Source: JAEZKC01 sp046546375 (GTDB taxonomy: Bacteria > Fibrobacterota > Chitinivibrionia > Chitinivibrionales > Chitinispirillaceae). Taken from it: a stretch of DNA of 20,605 bases. The first letter of the stretch is position 1. Every line of letters begins with the position of its first letter. Position numbers and translations under genes: made by a program. Below, one piece after another: positions 1 to 6,134 of this stretch. Where the stretch lies: the NCBI GenBank assembly GCA_046546375.1, contig JBKGXV010000062.1:1-20605 (forward strand), in the 5' to 3' direction. The notes under the pieces were generated by a model. The model saw only the letters and a list, made by a program, of their open reading frames with translations. It searched no databases and had not been told where the DNA came from.

Positions 1-98
1 ATCCTCAGGTCCCCCGGATGGTGCTTGAGGGGATAAGAGAGTATTGTGCTGATCAAGGGGCAGAATCGGTTGGAGATCTGGCTGGAATACTGGATTAG
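1..98 (+). CDS. pyrD: Partial CDS: C-terminal end of probable dihydroorotate dehydrogenase (type 1B catalytic subunit)
   Basis: An open frame enters from the left edge (codons from base 3) and stops at TAG 96-98, giving 31 residues. They include GIREYCADQGAESVGDLAG, which resembles the usual end of type 1 PyrD: a helix of the form 'IxEGLxxYxxxxGxxSxxEhxG' after the last strand of the TIM barrel. In that family the enzyme oxidises dihydroorotate to orotate in pyrimidine synthesis. Only the tail is visible, with no active-site residue, so the name rests on the shape of this short segment. It converges on the rpn gene, with 10 bases between the two stops and no obvious terminator. Confidence 0.5.
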   Translation, partial: PQVPRMVLEGIREYCADQGAESVGDLAGILD

Positions 99-108
99 GT
101 TTTGAGCT

Positions 109-357
109 TCATTGATTCTGGCTTTCCGAATCCGGTTTCTTACGCCGGAGTTTTTCAATCTCTTTTTCAGGCAATCCGGTGATTCTGCTGATCGTTTCGC
201 TGTCATAGTTTTCCGATATCATTTTCAGCGCTATTTCACGTTTATCTTCGGCTTCCCCTTTAGCTTCTCCTTTGGCTTTTCCCTCAGCAAATCCCTCTTC
301 ATAGATATTGCTGAACATTTCTCTGAGAACATCGGGCCATTTTTCCTCTTCCTCCAT
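109..357 (-). CDS. Candidate internal RpnS-like antitoxin ORF, copy 1 (82 aa, in frame within the nuclease gene)
   Basis: Inside the nuclease gene an in-frame ATG at 357 (residue Met241) is preceded by AAGGGAG (364-370) at a spacing of 6 bases. This is a much better ribosome site than the one at the full-length start. Initiation here would give the last 82 residues: the acidic MEEEEK helix, three KGEA-type repeats and the C-terminal helices. In E. coli the variable C-terminal domain of Rpn proteins (RpnS) is translated separately from within the long gene and blocks the toxic long form. The position and content here match that scheme. Seen: start, spacing and repeats. Known: the E. coli precedent. 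Inferred: that this internal product is made and neutralises the nuclease. Confidence 0.55.
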   Translation of the reverse strand: MEEEEKWPDVLREMFSNIYEEGFAEGKAKGEAKGEAEDKREIALKMISENYDSETISRITGLPEKEIEKLRRKKPDSESQNQ

Positions 358-1077
358 AAGAAGCTCCCTTAAGATTAGTTGCAGTTCTGAAAGCACCTCT
401 TTCGAGGCTGCTGCTTTCAAATATAAGATGAATTCTTTGAAGTACTCCGCCACATTCGAAAACCCATCAGCCTCTTTAAAAATTACGATTATATCCCCTA
501 TTTTGTGAACCATTTCAGGACTGCGGATATACTTGAAGGTAAGAAAAAGTATTCTCAAATAGGGGTGCCCTTTTATGTGGGAGTCGGCAATGAGTGAAAG
601 ATTGAGAAAATTCATTTTGAGCTGAGGAAAATCTTTTCTCAGAGGAGCAAAAGGTTCCAGAGAATATGTCTCCCGGTTATGTGTTATCCAACCGGAGGTG
701 TTTTGGCAGATGACCACAGCAATTATCGCAGGCTGTATGGCAGCTTTGTGCTGTCTGGAGTGTTCATGGAGAATCATCGTGATGTTCTGAAGCAGCTGAA
801 TGCCAATGTGATGGTCGGTATAGCTTTTGTGTTCAAACAGCAGGTAGGTGCAGGTAGAGCCGTCTTCTGAAACGGAAGTGTAGACTGAATCCGAAAAGTA
901 CTCACGGAATTCAGGGTCAATGTGGCTGTCTTTGACGGACTGCAGAGTTGTCGGATTTATGAGACGCCTTTCCTCTTCATTGAGGAACACCGCTCTGAAG
1001 CTTTGAACTACCGGTTCGAGGCCGAATGTTACTTTGAATAATTTATCGTGAGGGTGGATTAGGAATATCTCGTCCAT
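109..1077 (-). CDS. Rpn family PD-(D/E)XK nuclease (transposase_31/YhgA-like), copy 1
   Basis: This 322-residue protein belongs to the Rpn family (recombination-promoting nuclease, PF04754 type). The N-terminal HPHDKLFKVTF segment is typical. The PD-(D/E)XK core is visible as D63 (FSDSVY) followed by E82-x-K84 in LLFEHKSY, so the catalytic set looks intact. The C-terminus has an acidic helix (MEEEEKWPDV, from residue 241), a short run of KGEA-type four-residue repeats, and the ISENYDSETISRITGLP helix pair usual for the family. In E. coli such proteins are DNA endonucleases that are toxic at high level and can act against phage. The ATG at 1077 has no recognisable Shine-Dalgarno. A near-copy lies directly upstream (1140-2141). 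No insertion-sequence ends flank the pair, so despite the 'transposase' family name I see no mobile element. Confidence 0.9.
   Translation of the reverse strand: MDEIFLIHPHDKLFKVTFGLEPVVQSFRAVFLNEEERRLINPTTLQSVKDSHIDPEFREYFSDSVYTSVSEDGSTCTYLLFEHKSYTDHHIGIQLLQNITMILHEHSRQHKAAIQPAIIAVVICQNTSGWITHNRETYSLEPFAPLRKDFPQLKMNFLNLSLIADSHIKGHPYLRILFLTFKYIRSPEMVHKIGDIIVIFKEADGFSNVAEYFKEFILYLKAAASKEVLSELQLILRELLMEEEEKWPDVLREMFSNIYEEGFAEGKAKGEAKGEAEDKREIALKMISENYDSETISRITGLPEKEIEKLRRKKPDSESQNQ
250..285 (-). repeat. KGEA-type four-residue repeats, copy 1 (3 units, 12-bp period)
   Basis: Between the FAE/FAK segment and the conserved EDKREIALKMIS helix, copy 1 encodes three four-residue units (EGKA, KGEA, KGEA). 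The DNA is a degenerate 12-bp tandem repeat. The matching stretch in copy 2 has eight units. In E. coli RpnS the four-residue repeats extend a dimerisation helix, and their number differs between strains. Confidence 0.85.
359..935. repeat. 577-bp identity block, copy 1 (paired with 1423-1999)
   Basis: Bases 359-935 match 1423-1999 without a mismatch at an offset of 1064. The block covers nuclease residues 48-240, including all catalytic residues. The next bases differ on both sides (358 against 1422; 936 against 2000). The N-terminal 142 bases beyond it carry about 12 mismatches and the first 57 C-terminal bases carry 3, so the identity is confined to the middle of the gene. Confidence 0.9.
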
Positions 1078-1139
1078 GAATACAAGATACGTTATGATTA
1101 ATTCGCTTTGGTTTCTTTAATCCGGCCATTCTGATATTC

Positions 1140-1421
1140 CTAGCTACACCGGAGTTTCTCTATCTCGCTTTCAGGTAATCCGGTGATCCTGCTGATCGTT
1201 TCGGTGTCGTATTTTTCCGATATCATTTTCAGCGCTATTTCACGTTTGTCTTCGGCTCTTCCTTTAGCTTCTCCCTCTGCTTTACCCTTGGCCTCTCCCC
1301 TGGCTTCTCCTTTGGTCTCCCCTTTGGCTTCCCCTTCAGCTTCTCCTTTGGCAAACCACTCTTCATATATGTTGCTGAACATTTCTTTGAGAACATCGGG
1401 CCATTTTTCCTCTTCCTCCAT
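1140..1421 (-). CDS. Candidate internal RpnS-like antitoxin ORF, copy 2 (93 aa, in frame within the nuclease gene)
   Basis: This mirrors the internal start of copy 1: an in-frame ATG at 1421 (Met241 of the long form) with AAGGGAG at 1428-1434 and a 6-base spacing. The small product would share the MEEEEKWPDV helix with copy 1 but carry eight KGEA-type units rather than three. Further changes (R/K, G/W, N/K, S/T, K/S) and a different end follow. If four-residue repeats set the dimerisation helix as in E. coli RpnS, the two small proteins might pair mainly with themselves. That last step is inference. Confidence 0.55.
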   Translation of the reverse strand: MEEEEKWPDVLKEMFSNIYEEWFAKGEAEGEAKGETKGEARGEAKGKAEGEAKGRAEDKREIALKMISEKYDTETISRITGLPESEIEKLRCS

Positions 1422-2141
1422 TAGAAGCTCCCTTAAGATTAGTTGCAGTTCTGAAAGCACCTCTTTCGAGGCTGCTGCTTTCAAATATAAGATGAATTCT
1501 TTGAAGTACTCCGCCACATTCGAAAACCCATCAGCCTCTTTAAAAATTACGATTATATCCCCTATTTTGTGAACCATTTCAGGACTGCGGATATACTTGA
1601 AGGTAAGAAAAAGTATTCTCAAATAGGGGTGCCCTTTTATGTGGGAGTCGGCAATGAGTGAAAGATTGAGAAAATTCATTTTGAGCTGAGGAAAATCTTT
1701 TCTCAGAGGAGCAAAAGGTTCCAGAGAATATGTCTCCCGGTTATGTGTTATCCAACCGGAGGTGTTTTGGCAGATGACCACAGCAATTATCGCAGGCTGT
1801 ATGGCAGCTTTGTGCTGTCTGGAGTGTTCATGGAGAATCATCGTGATGTTCTGAAGCAGCTGAATGCCAATGTGATGGTCGGTATAGCTTTTGTGTTCAA
1901 ACAGCAGGTAGGTGCAGGTAGAGCCGTCTTCTGAAACGGAAGTGTAGACTGAATCCGAAAAGTACTCACGGAATTCAGGGTCAATGTGGCTGTCTTTGAT
2001 GGACTGCAGAGTTGTCGGATTGATGAGATATCTTTCCTCTTCATTGAGGAACACCGCTCTGAAGCTTTGAACTACCGTTTCGAGGCCGAATGTTACTTTG
2101 AATAGTTTGTCGTGAGGGTGACTTAGGATTATCTCGCCCAT
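1140..2141 (-). CDS. Rpn family PD-(D/E)XK nuclease (transposase_31/YhgA-like), copy 2
   Basis: This is a tandem paralogue of the 109-1077 gene, 333 residues from the ATG at 2141. That start aligns exactly with the start of copy 1 (MGEIILSHPHDKLF against MDEIFLIHPHDKLF). An upstream ATG at 2216 would add 25 residues with no family counterpart, so I reject it. The catalytic D63 and E82-x-K84 are present. Six of the first 48 residues differ from copy 1, residues 49-240 are identical, and the C-terminus differs in repeat number and in its last residues (…EKLRCS). The duplicated unit includes about 50 bp upstream of the start, up to a shared AATCCGGCC, so both copies probably inherited the same promoter region. 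No Shine-Dalgarno is visible before the long start. Confidence 0.9.
   Translation of the reverse strand: MGEIILSHPHDKLFKVTFGLETVVQSFRAVFLNEEERYLINPTTLQSIKDSHIDPEFREYFSDSVYTSVSEDGSTCTYLLFEHKSYTDHHIGIQLLQNITMILHEHSRQHKAAIQPAIIAVVICQNTSGWITHNRETYSLEPFAPLRKDFPQLKMNFLNLSLIADSHIKGHPYLRILFLTFKYIRSPEMVHKIGDIIVIFKEADGFSNVAEYFKEFILYLKAAASKEVLSELQLILRELLMEEEEKWPDVLKEMFSNIYEEWFAKGEAEGEAKGETKGEARGEAKGKAEGEAKGRAEDKREIALKMISEKYDTETISRITGLPESEIEKLRCS
1254..1349 (-). repeat. KGEA-type four-residue repeats, copy 2 (8 units, 12-bp period)
   Basis: Eight consecutive four-residue units (KGEA, EGEA, KGET, KGEA, RGEA and similar), encoded by a degenerate 12-bp tandem repeat, lie where copy 1 has three units. The 60-bp difference is a whole number of codons, so the reading frame is kept. 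The units should lengthen one charged helix. Confidence 0.85.
1423..1999. repeat. 577-bp identity block, copy 2 (paired with 359-935)
   Basis: This is the partner of the block at 359-935. It ends one base before the internal ATG codon of copy 2. Its left end therefore coincides with the junction between the nuclease body and the putative small-protein region. Confidence 0.9.
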
Positions 2142-2232
2142 GAATACAAGATATGTTATGAATAATCTGCTTTGAAGATTTTGAATCCGGCCGTGGTCGG
2201 GTTGGAAATCTAACACGGATCTAACAAAACTC

Positions 2233-2259
2233 TTGAATGCCTTTCACTCTTATTATATT
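2233..2259 (+). promoter_or_regulatory. Possible promoter for the outer-membrane protein gene
   Basis: TTGAAT at 2233-2238 and TATATT at 2254-2259, in an AT-rich stretch, lie about 35 bases before the start. The 15-base spacing is short for a sigma-70 promoter, so this is only a candidate. Confidence 0.3.
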
Positions 2260-2293
2260 ATGAGACAAACGAAAATCTTTTAAAGGAGTGCTG

Positions 2294-3460
2294 ATGCGTT
2301 TAAAAATCTCATGTGTGTTTCTGCTGTCTCTTCTGGTTTCTTCAACTCTTGCAGAACTCTCCATCACCCCTTACGGTCTGGTACAGTATCGTCTCAGGGC
2401 GAAAATCAACACCGCCTTCGATGATGAATCGAGTGCGACTGCTCTGGATTATTTCAACACCTTTTCATATTATGCGGGAATGAAGGTGGGTATTGATCAG
2501 CAGCTCTCTCTTCAGTTTCAGATCGGCAATGATTGGGTTGCAGTCGAGAACGTTTCCTGGGCAGCCAACAGAATGCCTTTTCCCACCCGTACGCCTCTTC
2601 CAGGTACGGAGTTCTACATGCATCTTGCCTATGCGCGGTGGGATCCCGGATTCATGTATATGGAAGTAGGGGCGGTGCCGGTTGTTTCTTACGGACCGCT
2701 TGATCTTCTGGAGCGATCTCTCAATTCCGGTTCCTATAGAACTGCCGCCTTTTATACATGGATTGTCGGTACAAATAATAGCCTCTTAGGGCTCAGAGCA
2801 GGAGTACCTATCCTTAGCGGAGATCAGGAACTGCAAATTAATCTCTTCTCCACAGTCGTGGATCCTAGGTCAACAGCCCTCACCCGGGGTGATTCGCTTA
2901 TCGAATCCACGACCTTCAATCCCTCATCAGTACTTTTCATTCTGGATGCCCCTTTTTCTTTCGGCTCATTCAGCATTACTCCTCAGCTGGCAGGAGTTGC
3001 TTACAGGAATTTCAATCAGGCCAGGGAGGCTGGGGATCATGAAATTTCCGGTGGCCTGAAAGCTGATTACCGGATCAACAGTAAAGTTTCATTTTCAGTT
3101 ATGGCCGCATATGCGATGGTGAACAACGAAAAGAGCAGGATTGTCGATACTCTGAGAACGGATATTGAAACTGCTTCGCTTTACGATAACCGAGGTTTCA
3201 TCACCGGCCTTAGATCCGATATCGGGGCGGGGCCGGGGGCGTTCAGAGCCGAATTCGCCTATAACTATGCTGAGGATAAAGAGCAGCCCGGTTCAGCATC
3301 CGATTACCTGTATACGGATATCAGTTATACTTGGAATGTGCACCCGCATTTTTCCATCGCTCCCCGCTTAAGAAATTTCACCACTTTGAACTCCGAAAAC
3401 TCCAGCATCAAGGTGAATATGGAGAATCGACCCGAAATCATGTTTACAGGAAAATTCTAA
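2294..3460 (+). CDS. Secreted beta-barrel outer-membrane protein (porin-like), unknown substrate
   Basis: This is a 388-residue protein. I chose the ATG at 2294 because AAAGGAG (2282-2288) sits 5 bases upstream; a GTG at 2288 overlaps that ribosome site. Residues 1-20 are a signal peptide (basic MRLK, hydrophobic core, cleavage after SSTLA). The rest consists of alternating amphipathic strands rich in Tyr, Phe, Ser and Gly (for example LSITPYGLVQYRLRAK). It ends in Phe (EIMFTGKF), the usual signature for assembly by the BAM complex. The repeated 'GxxxDYRINSKVSFSVMAAYA' style is that of a porin or transporter barrel of about 14-18 strands. No family-specific motif tells the substrate. The gene stands alone between oppositely oriented genes. 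Confidence 0.8.
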   Translation: MRLKISCVFLLSLLVSSTLAELSITPYGLVQYRLRAKINTAFDDESSATALDYFNTFSYYAGMKVGIDQQLSLQFQIGNDWVAVENVSWAANRMPFPTRTPLPGTEFYMHLAYARWDPGFMYMEVGAVPVVSYGPLDLLERSLNSGSYRTAAFYTWIVGTNNSLLGLRAGVPILSGDQELQINLFSTVVDPRSTALTRGDSLIESTTFNPSSVLFILDAPFSFGSFSITPQLAGVAYRNFNQAREAGDHEISGGLKADYRINSKVSFSVMAAYAMVNNEKSRIVDTLRTDIETASLYDNRGFITGLRSDIGAGPGAFRAEFAYNYAEDKEQPGSASDYLYTDISYTWNVHPHFSIAPRLRNFTTLNSENSSIKVNMENRPEIMFTGKF

Positions 3461-3470
3461 AACGTTGAGA

Positions 3471-3504
3471 TAAAAAAGAGACCTTTTGAATTCCAAAAGG
3501 TCTC
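3471..3504 (-). terminator. Intrinsic terminator for the paaK-ACT operon
   Basis: A perfect 10-bp stem (3478-3487 with 3495-3504) has a 7-base loop. Read on the minus strand it is followed by six T residues (complement of 3472-3477). It lies 28 bases past the stop of the ACT gene. For the plus-strand porin gene, which ends at 3460, the same hairpin lacks a T-tract but may still help to stop transcription. Confidence 0.85.
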
Positions 3505-3532
3505 GGCTGATTTGACAAGGATTACAAATGAA

Positions 3533-3964
3533 CTAAAGTTTTCTCATCTCTTCCGAGGAGAGCAGTTTGTATCCGTTCTTCTGAAAAAGTTCAACCGCCT
3601 TGTCTGCATCTTCGAAACGGATGAACAGAATCGCCCTGCTTGAGCTCTGCTCCACGAAAGAGTAGGTATACTCCACGTTCAGACCCTCTTTGTCACAAAG
3701 ATTCATGATTTCATAGAACAATCCCTCTCTGTCGGCGATTTCCACCGCAACGACCGGATTGGTTTTCACCATGAATCCGGCCTGCTTCAGTATTGAGTAG
3801 GCTTTTTCCGGATCCCCCACTATCATGCGAAGCACTCCGAAATCCGCCGAATCCGCGATGGTAAGTGCTCGAATATTTATTCCGCTGTCTTTGAGTGCCT
3901 GGCCCACACTGGCAAGACGACCAGCTTTGTTTTCAAGGAACACCGAAATCTGCTGTACTTTCAT
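3533..3964 (-). CDS. ACT domain protein paired with phenylacetate-CoA ligase
   Basis: This 143-residue cytosolic protein has two ACT-like halves. The first (residues 2-68) begins KVQQISVFLENKAGRLASV and contains the ligand-loop style GINIRALTIADSADFGVLR. The second (about 72-140) has VEIADREGLFYEIMNLCDKEGLNVEYTYS. ACT domains bind amino acids or similar small ligands. Stand-alone double-ACT proteins of this length are commonly found next to paaK in anaerobes, where a regulatory role on aryl-CoA formation is presumed but unproven. The start has GGAGACAGGACG before the ATG. Only 16 bases separate it from the paaK stop, so the two form an operon that ends at the terminator at 3471-3504. Confidence 0.9.
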   Translation of the reverse strand: MKVQQISVFLENKAGRLASVGQALKDSGINIRALTIADSADFGVLRMIVGDPEKAYSILKQAGFMVKTNPVVAVEIADREGLFYEIMNLCDKEGLNVEYTYSFVEQSSSRAILFIRFEDADKAVELFQKNGYKLLSSEEMRKL

Positions 3965-3980
3965 CGTCCTGTCTCCCGGT

Positions 3981-5279
3981 TCAGATTGATCTTTTGTCGA
4001 TTATGCGTTTGGCTTTGCCTTCACTGCGTTCGATACTCTTGGGCTCAACAAGTTTGACTTTGCTCTTTACGAGAAGCGCTTCCTTGAGCTGATGTTCGAT
4101 CTCTTTTTCTTTCTGCTCAATGTACTTGAGTTCATCTGAAAAAAGGCTCTCGGTCATTTCCACCAGCACTTCGAGACAATCAAGTTTGTCTTTCCGTTCA
4201 ACCAGAAGCTGGTAGTGGGGTTCCACTCCGTCCACCTTGAGCAGCACATGCTCCACCTGAGATGGAAACAGGTTCACACCGCGGACGATAAGCATGTCAT
4301 CTGTTCTGCCCAGAATGCGGTGCATTCTCACCGATGTGCGTCCGCAGGCGCACTTTTCCCGGGTGAGGTAGGTAATGTCTCTGGTACGGTAACGGATTAC
4401 CGGTGTTCCCTCCTTGGTAAGGGTAGTGAACACCAGTTCCCCCTTTTCTCCCTCGGGAAGCACTTCACCTGAGGTCGGATCGATGATTTCCGGATAGAAA
4501 TGATCCTCGAATACATGAAGCAGATTCTGGTGTTCGCATTCACTTGCCACTCCGGGACCGATTATTTCAGTCAGTCCGAAGATATCAATCGCTTTTACCT
4601 GAAGTTTTTCCTCGATTTCCCTGCGCATGTTTTCACTCCAGGGCTCCGCACCGAAAAATCCCACCCGCAGAGGTAGTTGGGAAAAATCGATACCGGCTTC
4701 TCTGCCGGCTTCGGCCAGATAAAGCGAATAGGAGGGAGTGCAGGTAAGAACGGTGGAACCGAAATCCTGCATCACCTCAAGCTGCCTTTTGGTGTTCCCG
4801 CCTGAAATGGGCAGGCACGTTGCACCTGTGCGGCGAATGCCGTAATGCGCCCCCAGACCACCGGTGAAAAGACCATATCCATAGGCGTTCTGAACTATAT
4901 CCTCTTTGGTCACATCACCCATTGAAAGAGTTCTGGCCATCACTTCAGACCACAGGTCAATATCTCCCTGAGTGTAGGCATCCACAACCGGTTTTCCTGT
5001 GGTACCAGATGAAGTATGTATCTCCACGATGTCCTTGAGATCAGCAGTCAGAAGTCCGTACGGATACACTTCACGCATTTCATCTTTGGTGGTGAAGGGG
5101 AGCTTGGAGAGATCTTCGATGTTTTTTATATCGGAGGGTTTCACACCCGCTTCATCCATTTTTTTACGGTAGAATGAAACCCGACCATAGATTTTCTGTA
5201 TGATGCTCCCGAGTCTTTCGCCCTGAAGCGTTCTCATGAATTCATGAGGCATGGTTTCGTGCTGAACGTCCCAGATCAT
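3981..5279 (-). CDS. paaK: Phenylacetate--CoA ligase (AMP-forming)
   Basis: This 432-residue protein has the usual PaaK length. It is an adenylate-forming enzyme that activates phenylacetate, or related aryl acetates such as indoleacetate, to the CoA thioester via an acyl-AMP. Visible motifs are the phosphate loop HTSSGTTGKP (88-97), YGYGLFTGGLGAHYG (133-147), IFGLTEIIGPGVASEC (233-248), RYRTRDIT (297-303) and the C-terminal hinge GRTDDMLIVRGVNLFPSQVE (324-343). A CACGR segment lies at 310-314. In anaerobes such ligases often work with indolepyruvate or arylpyruvate ferredoxin oxidoreductase in aromatic amino-acid catabolism, but those genes are not in this window. AAAGGA lies 10 bases before the ATG. 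The 207 bases upstream are AT-rich (TATATATA near 5325) but contain no promoter I can defend. Confidence 0.93.
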   Translation of the reverse strand: MIWDVQHETMPHEFMRTLQGERLGSIIQKIYGRVSFYRKKMDEAGVKPSDIKNIEDLSKLPFTTKDEMREVYPYGLLTADLKDIVEIHTSSGTTGKPVVDAYTQGDIDLWSEVMARTLSMGDVTKEDIVQNAYGYGLFTGGLGAHYGIRRTGATCLPISGGNTKRQLEVMQDFGSTVLTCTPSYSLYLAEAGREAGIDFSQLPLRVGFFGAEPWSENMRREIEEKLQVKAIDIFGLTEIIGPGVASECEHQNLLHVFEDHFYPEIIDPTSGEVLPEGEKGELVFTTLTKEGTPVIRYRTRDITYLTREKCACGRTSVRMHRILGRTDDMLIVRGVNLFPSQVEHVLLKVDGVEPHYQLLVERKDKLDCLEVLVEMTESLFSDELKYIEQKEKEIEHQLKEALLVKSKVKLVEPKSIERSEGKAKRIIDKRSI

Positions 5280-5486
5280 GTGAAATACATCCTTTCAGAA
5301 AAGTTCAGTAAAAGAGTAAAAATATATATATGGGAAAGAGGGGGAGAAACGTTTTAGCCATAAGACTTCTAGTGGATACTGTAAAAGGCACAGGGCAGAG
5401 GAGCGATTTAATGACTGCGAGATTATTCTAGGCTGTCGGCGAATACAGAAAATGAGAGATCGGACAAGTCTTCCGGTCGGCTATGC

Positions 5487-6134
5487 TTAAGGATGAATCA
5501 GCGCGTATGCATATGCTATTATTTCTCCCATCACCATCCGGAAGCCCATGCTCGTACGCCACCAGTTGGAAGAATCATAGGAGAGATCAGGGAGGGCAAT
5601 CACGCCGATTTCATACTCCTTTCCCAGGGCCCTGCGGAACAGAAGTGCGCTTCTGCGGGAGTGGGCATCGAAAGAGTACAGATCAAGAGAGCGGACTTCT
5701 GAACCGGTTTTCTCCAACCACCTCTTCAGGGCAACTGCAGACGTGTGAGTGCGGTCTTTTGAAACCGCGGGAGCAGAAACCGCAACCAGCAAAGAATCGG
5801 CTATTCCCAGTCTGGAGAATGTTGCAACACCGAGTTGAGCATAATTTCTGTGTTCTTTGAGGTATGAGCCCTGGTCAAGGGGTCCTCCCGTAACAGCAAT
5901 GAACCGATAGTCACCATCAGAAAACCGCCGGGCTGCCTCCTTCATGGCGAAATCGGGGATCCAGCCCTCAACCACCATGATTTCACCGTTTACCGGTTCC
6001 GACACGGCCAGAAATGAATGACTGAACTTGAGTGTACCCCAGAAGCTCAGAGCTATGATCGATGAAATCAGGAGCCATCCCCAGACGGTGGGAAACAGCA
6101 CCTGACGTTTTCTGAAAAGAATATGCGGTTTCAT
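5487..6134 (-). CDS. DUF218 (SanA/ElyC/YdcF-like) membrane-anchored protein
   Basis: This 215-residue protein has a basic N-terminus and one membrane helix (about residues 15-36, VWGWLLISSIIALSFWGTLKF). A DUF218 domain follows, opening with GEIMVVEGWIPDFAMKEAAR and continuing with FIAVTGGPLDQG and KDRTHTSAVALKRWLEKTG. SanA and ElyC of this family affect envelope integrity and peptidoglycan or lipid-carrier metabolism in E. coli; the chemistry is not firmly known. I chose the ATG at 6134 because it overlaps the lactate permease stop as ATGA, and the reading frame above it lies inside the permease. Translational coupling to the permease is likely. Some DUF218 proteins with a 'VVEGW' start are poorly characterised, so the role here is open. 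Confidence 0.8.
   Translation of the reverse strand: MKPHILFRKRQVLFPTVWGWLLISSIIALSFWGTLKFSHSFLAVSEPVNGEIMVVEGWIPDFAMKEAARRFSDGDYRFIAVTGGPLDQGSYLKEHRNYAQLGVATFSRLGIADSLLVAVSAPAVSKDRTHTSAVALKRWLEKTGSEVRSLDLYSFDAHSRRSALLFRRALGKEYEIGVIALPDLSYDSSNWWRTSMGFRMVMGEIIAYAYALIHP

Noticed and set aside
1254..1349. CRISPR-like or satellite repeat array
   Set aside because: The 12-bp periodic sequence is in frame, encodes four-residue units and lies inside a coding region, with no spacers.
1140..2216. Longer start at 2216 for the second Rpn gene (25 more residues)
   Set aside because: The extra residues have no counterpart in copy 1, no Shine-Dalgarno precedes them, and the ATG at 2141 aligns exactly with the copy 1 start.
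109..2216. Rpn pair as an insertion sequence or transposon
   Set aside because: Despite the 'transposase_31' family label, I see no terminal inverted repeats or target-site duplication. The repeat is explained by tandem gene duplication.
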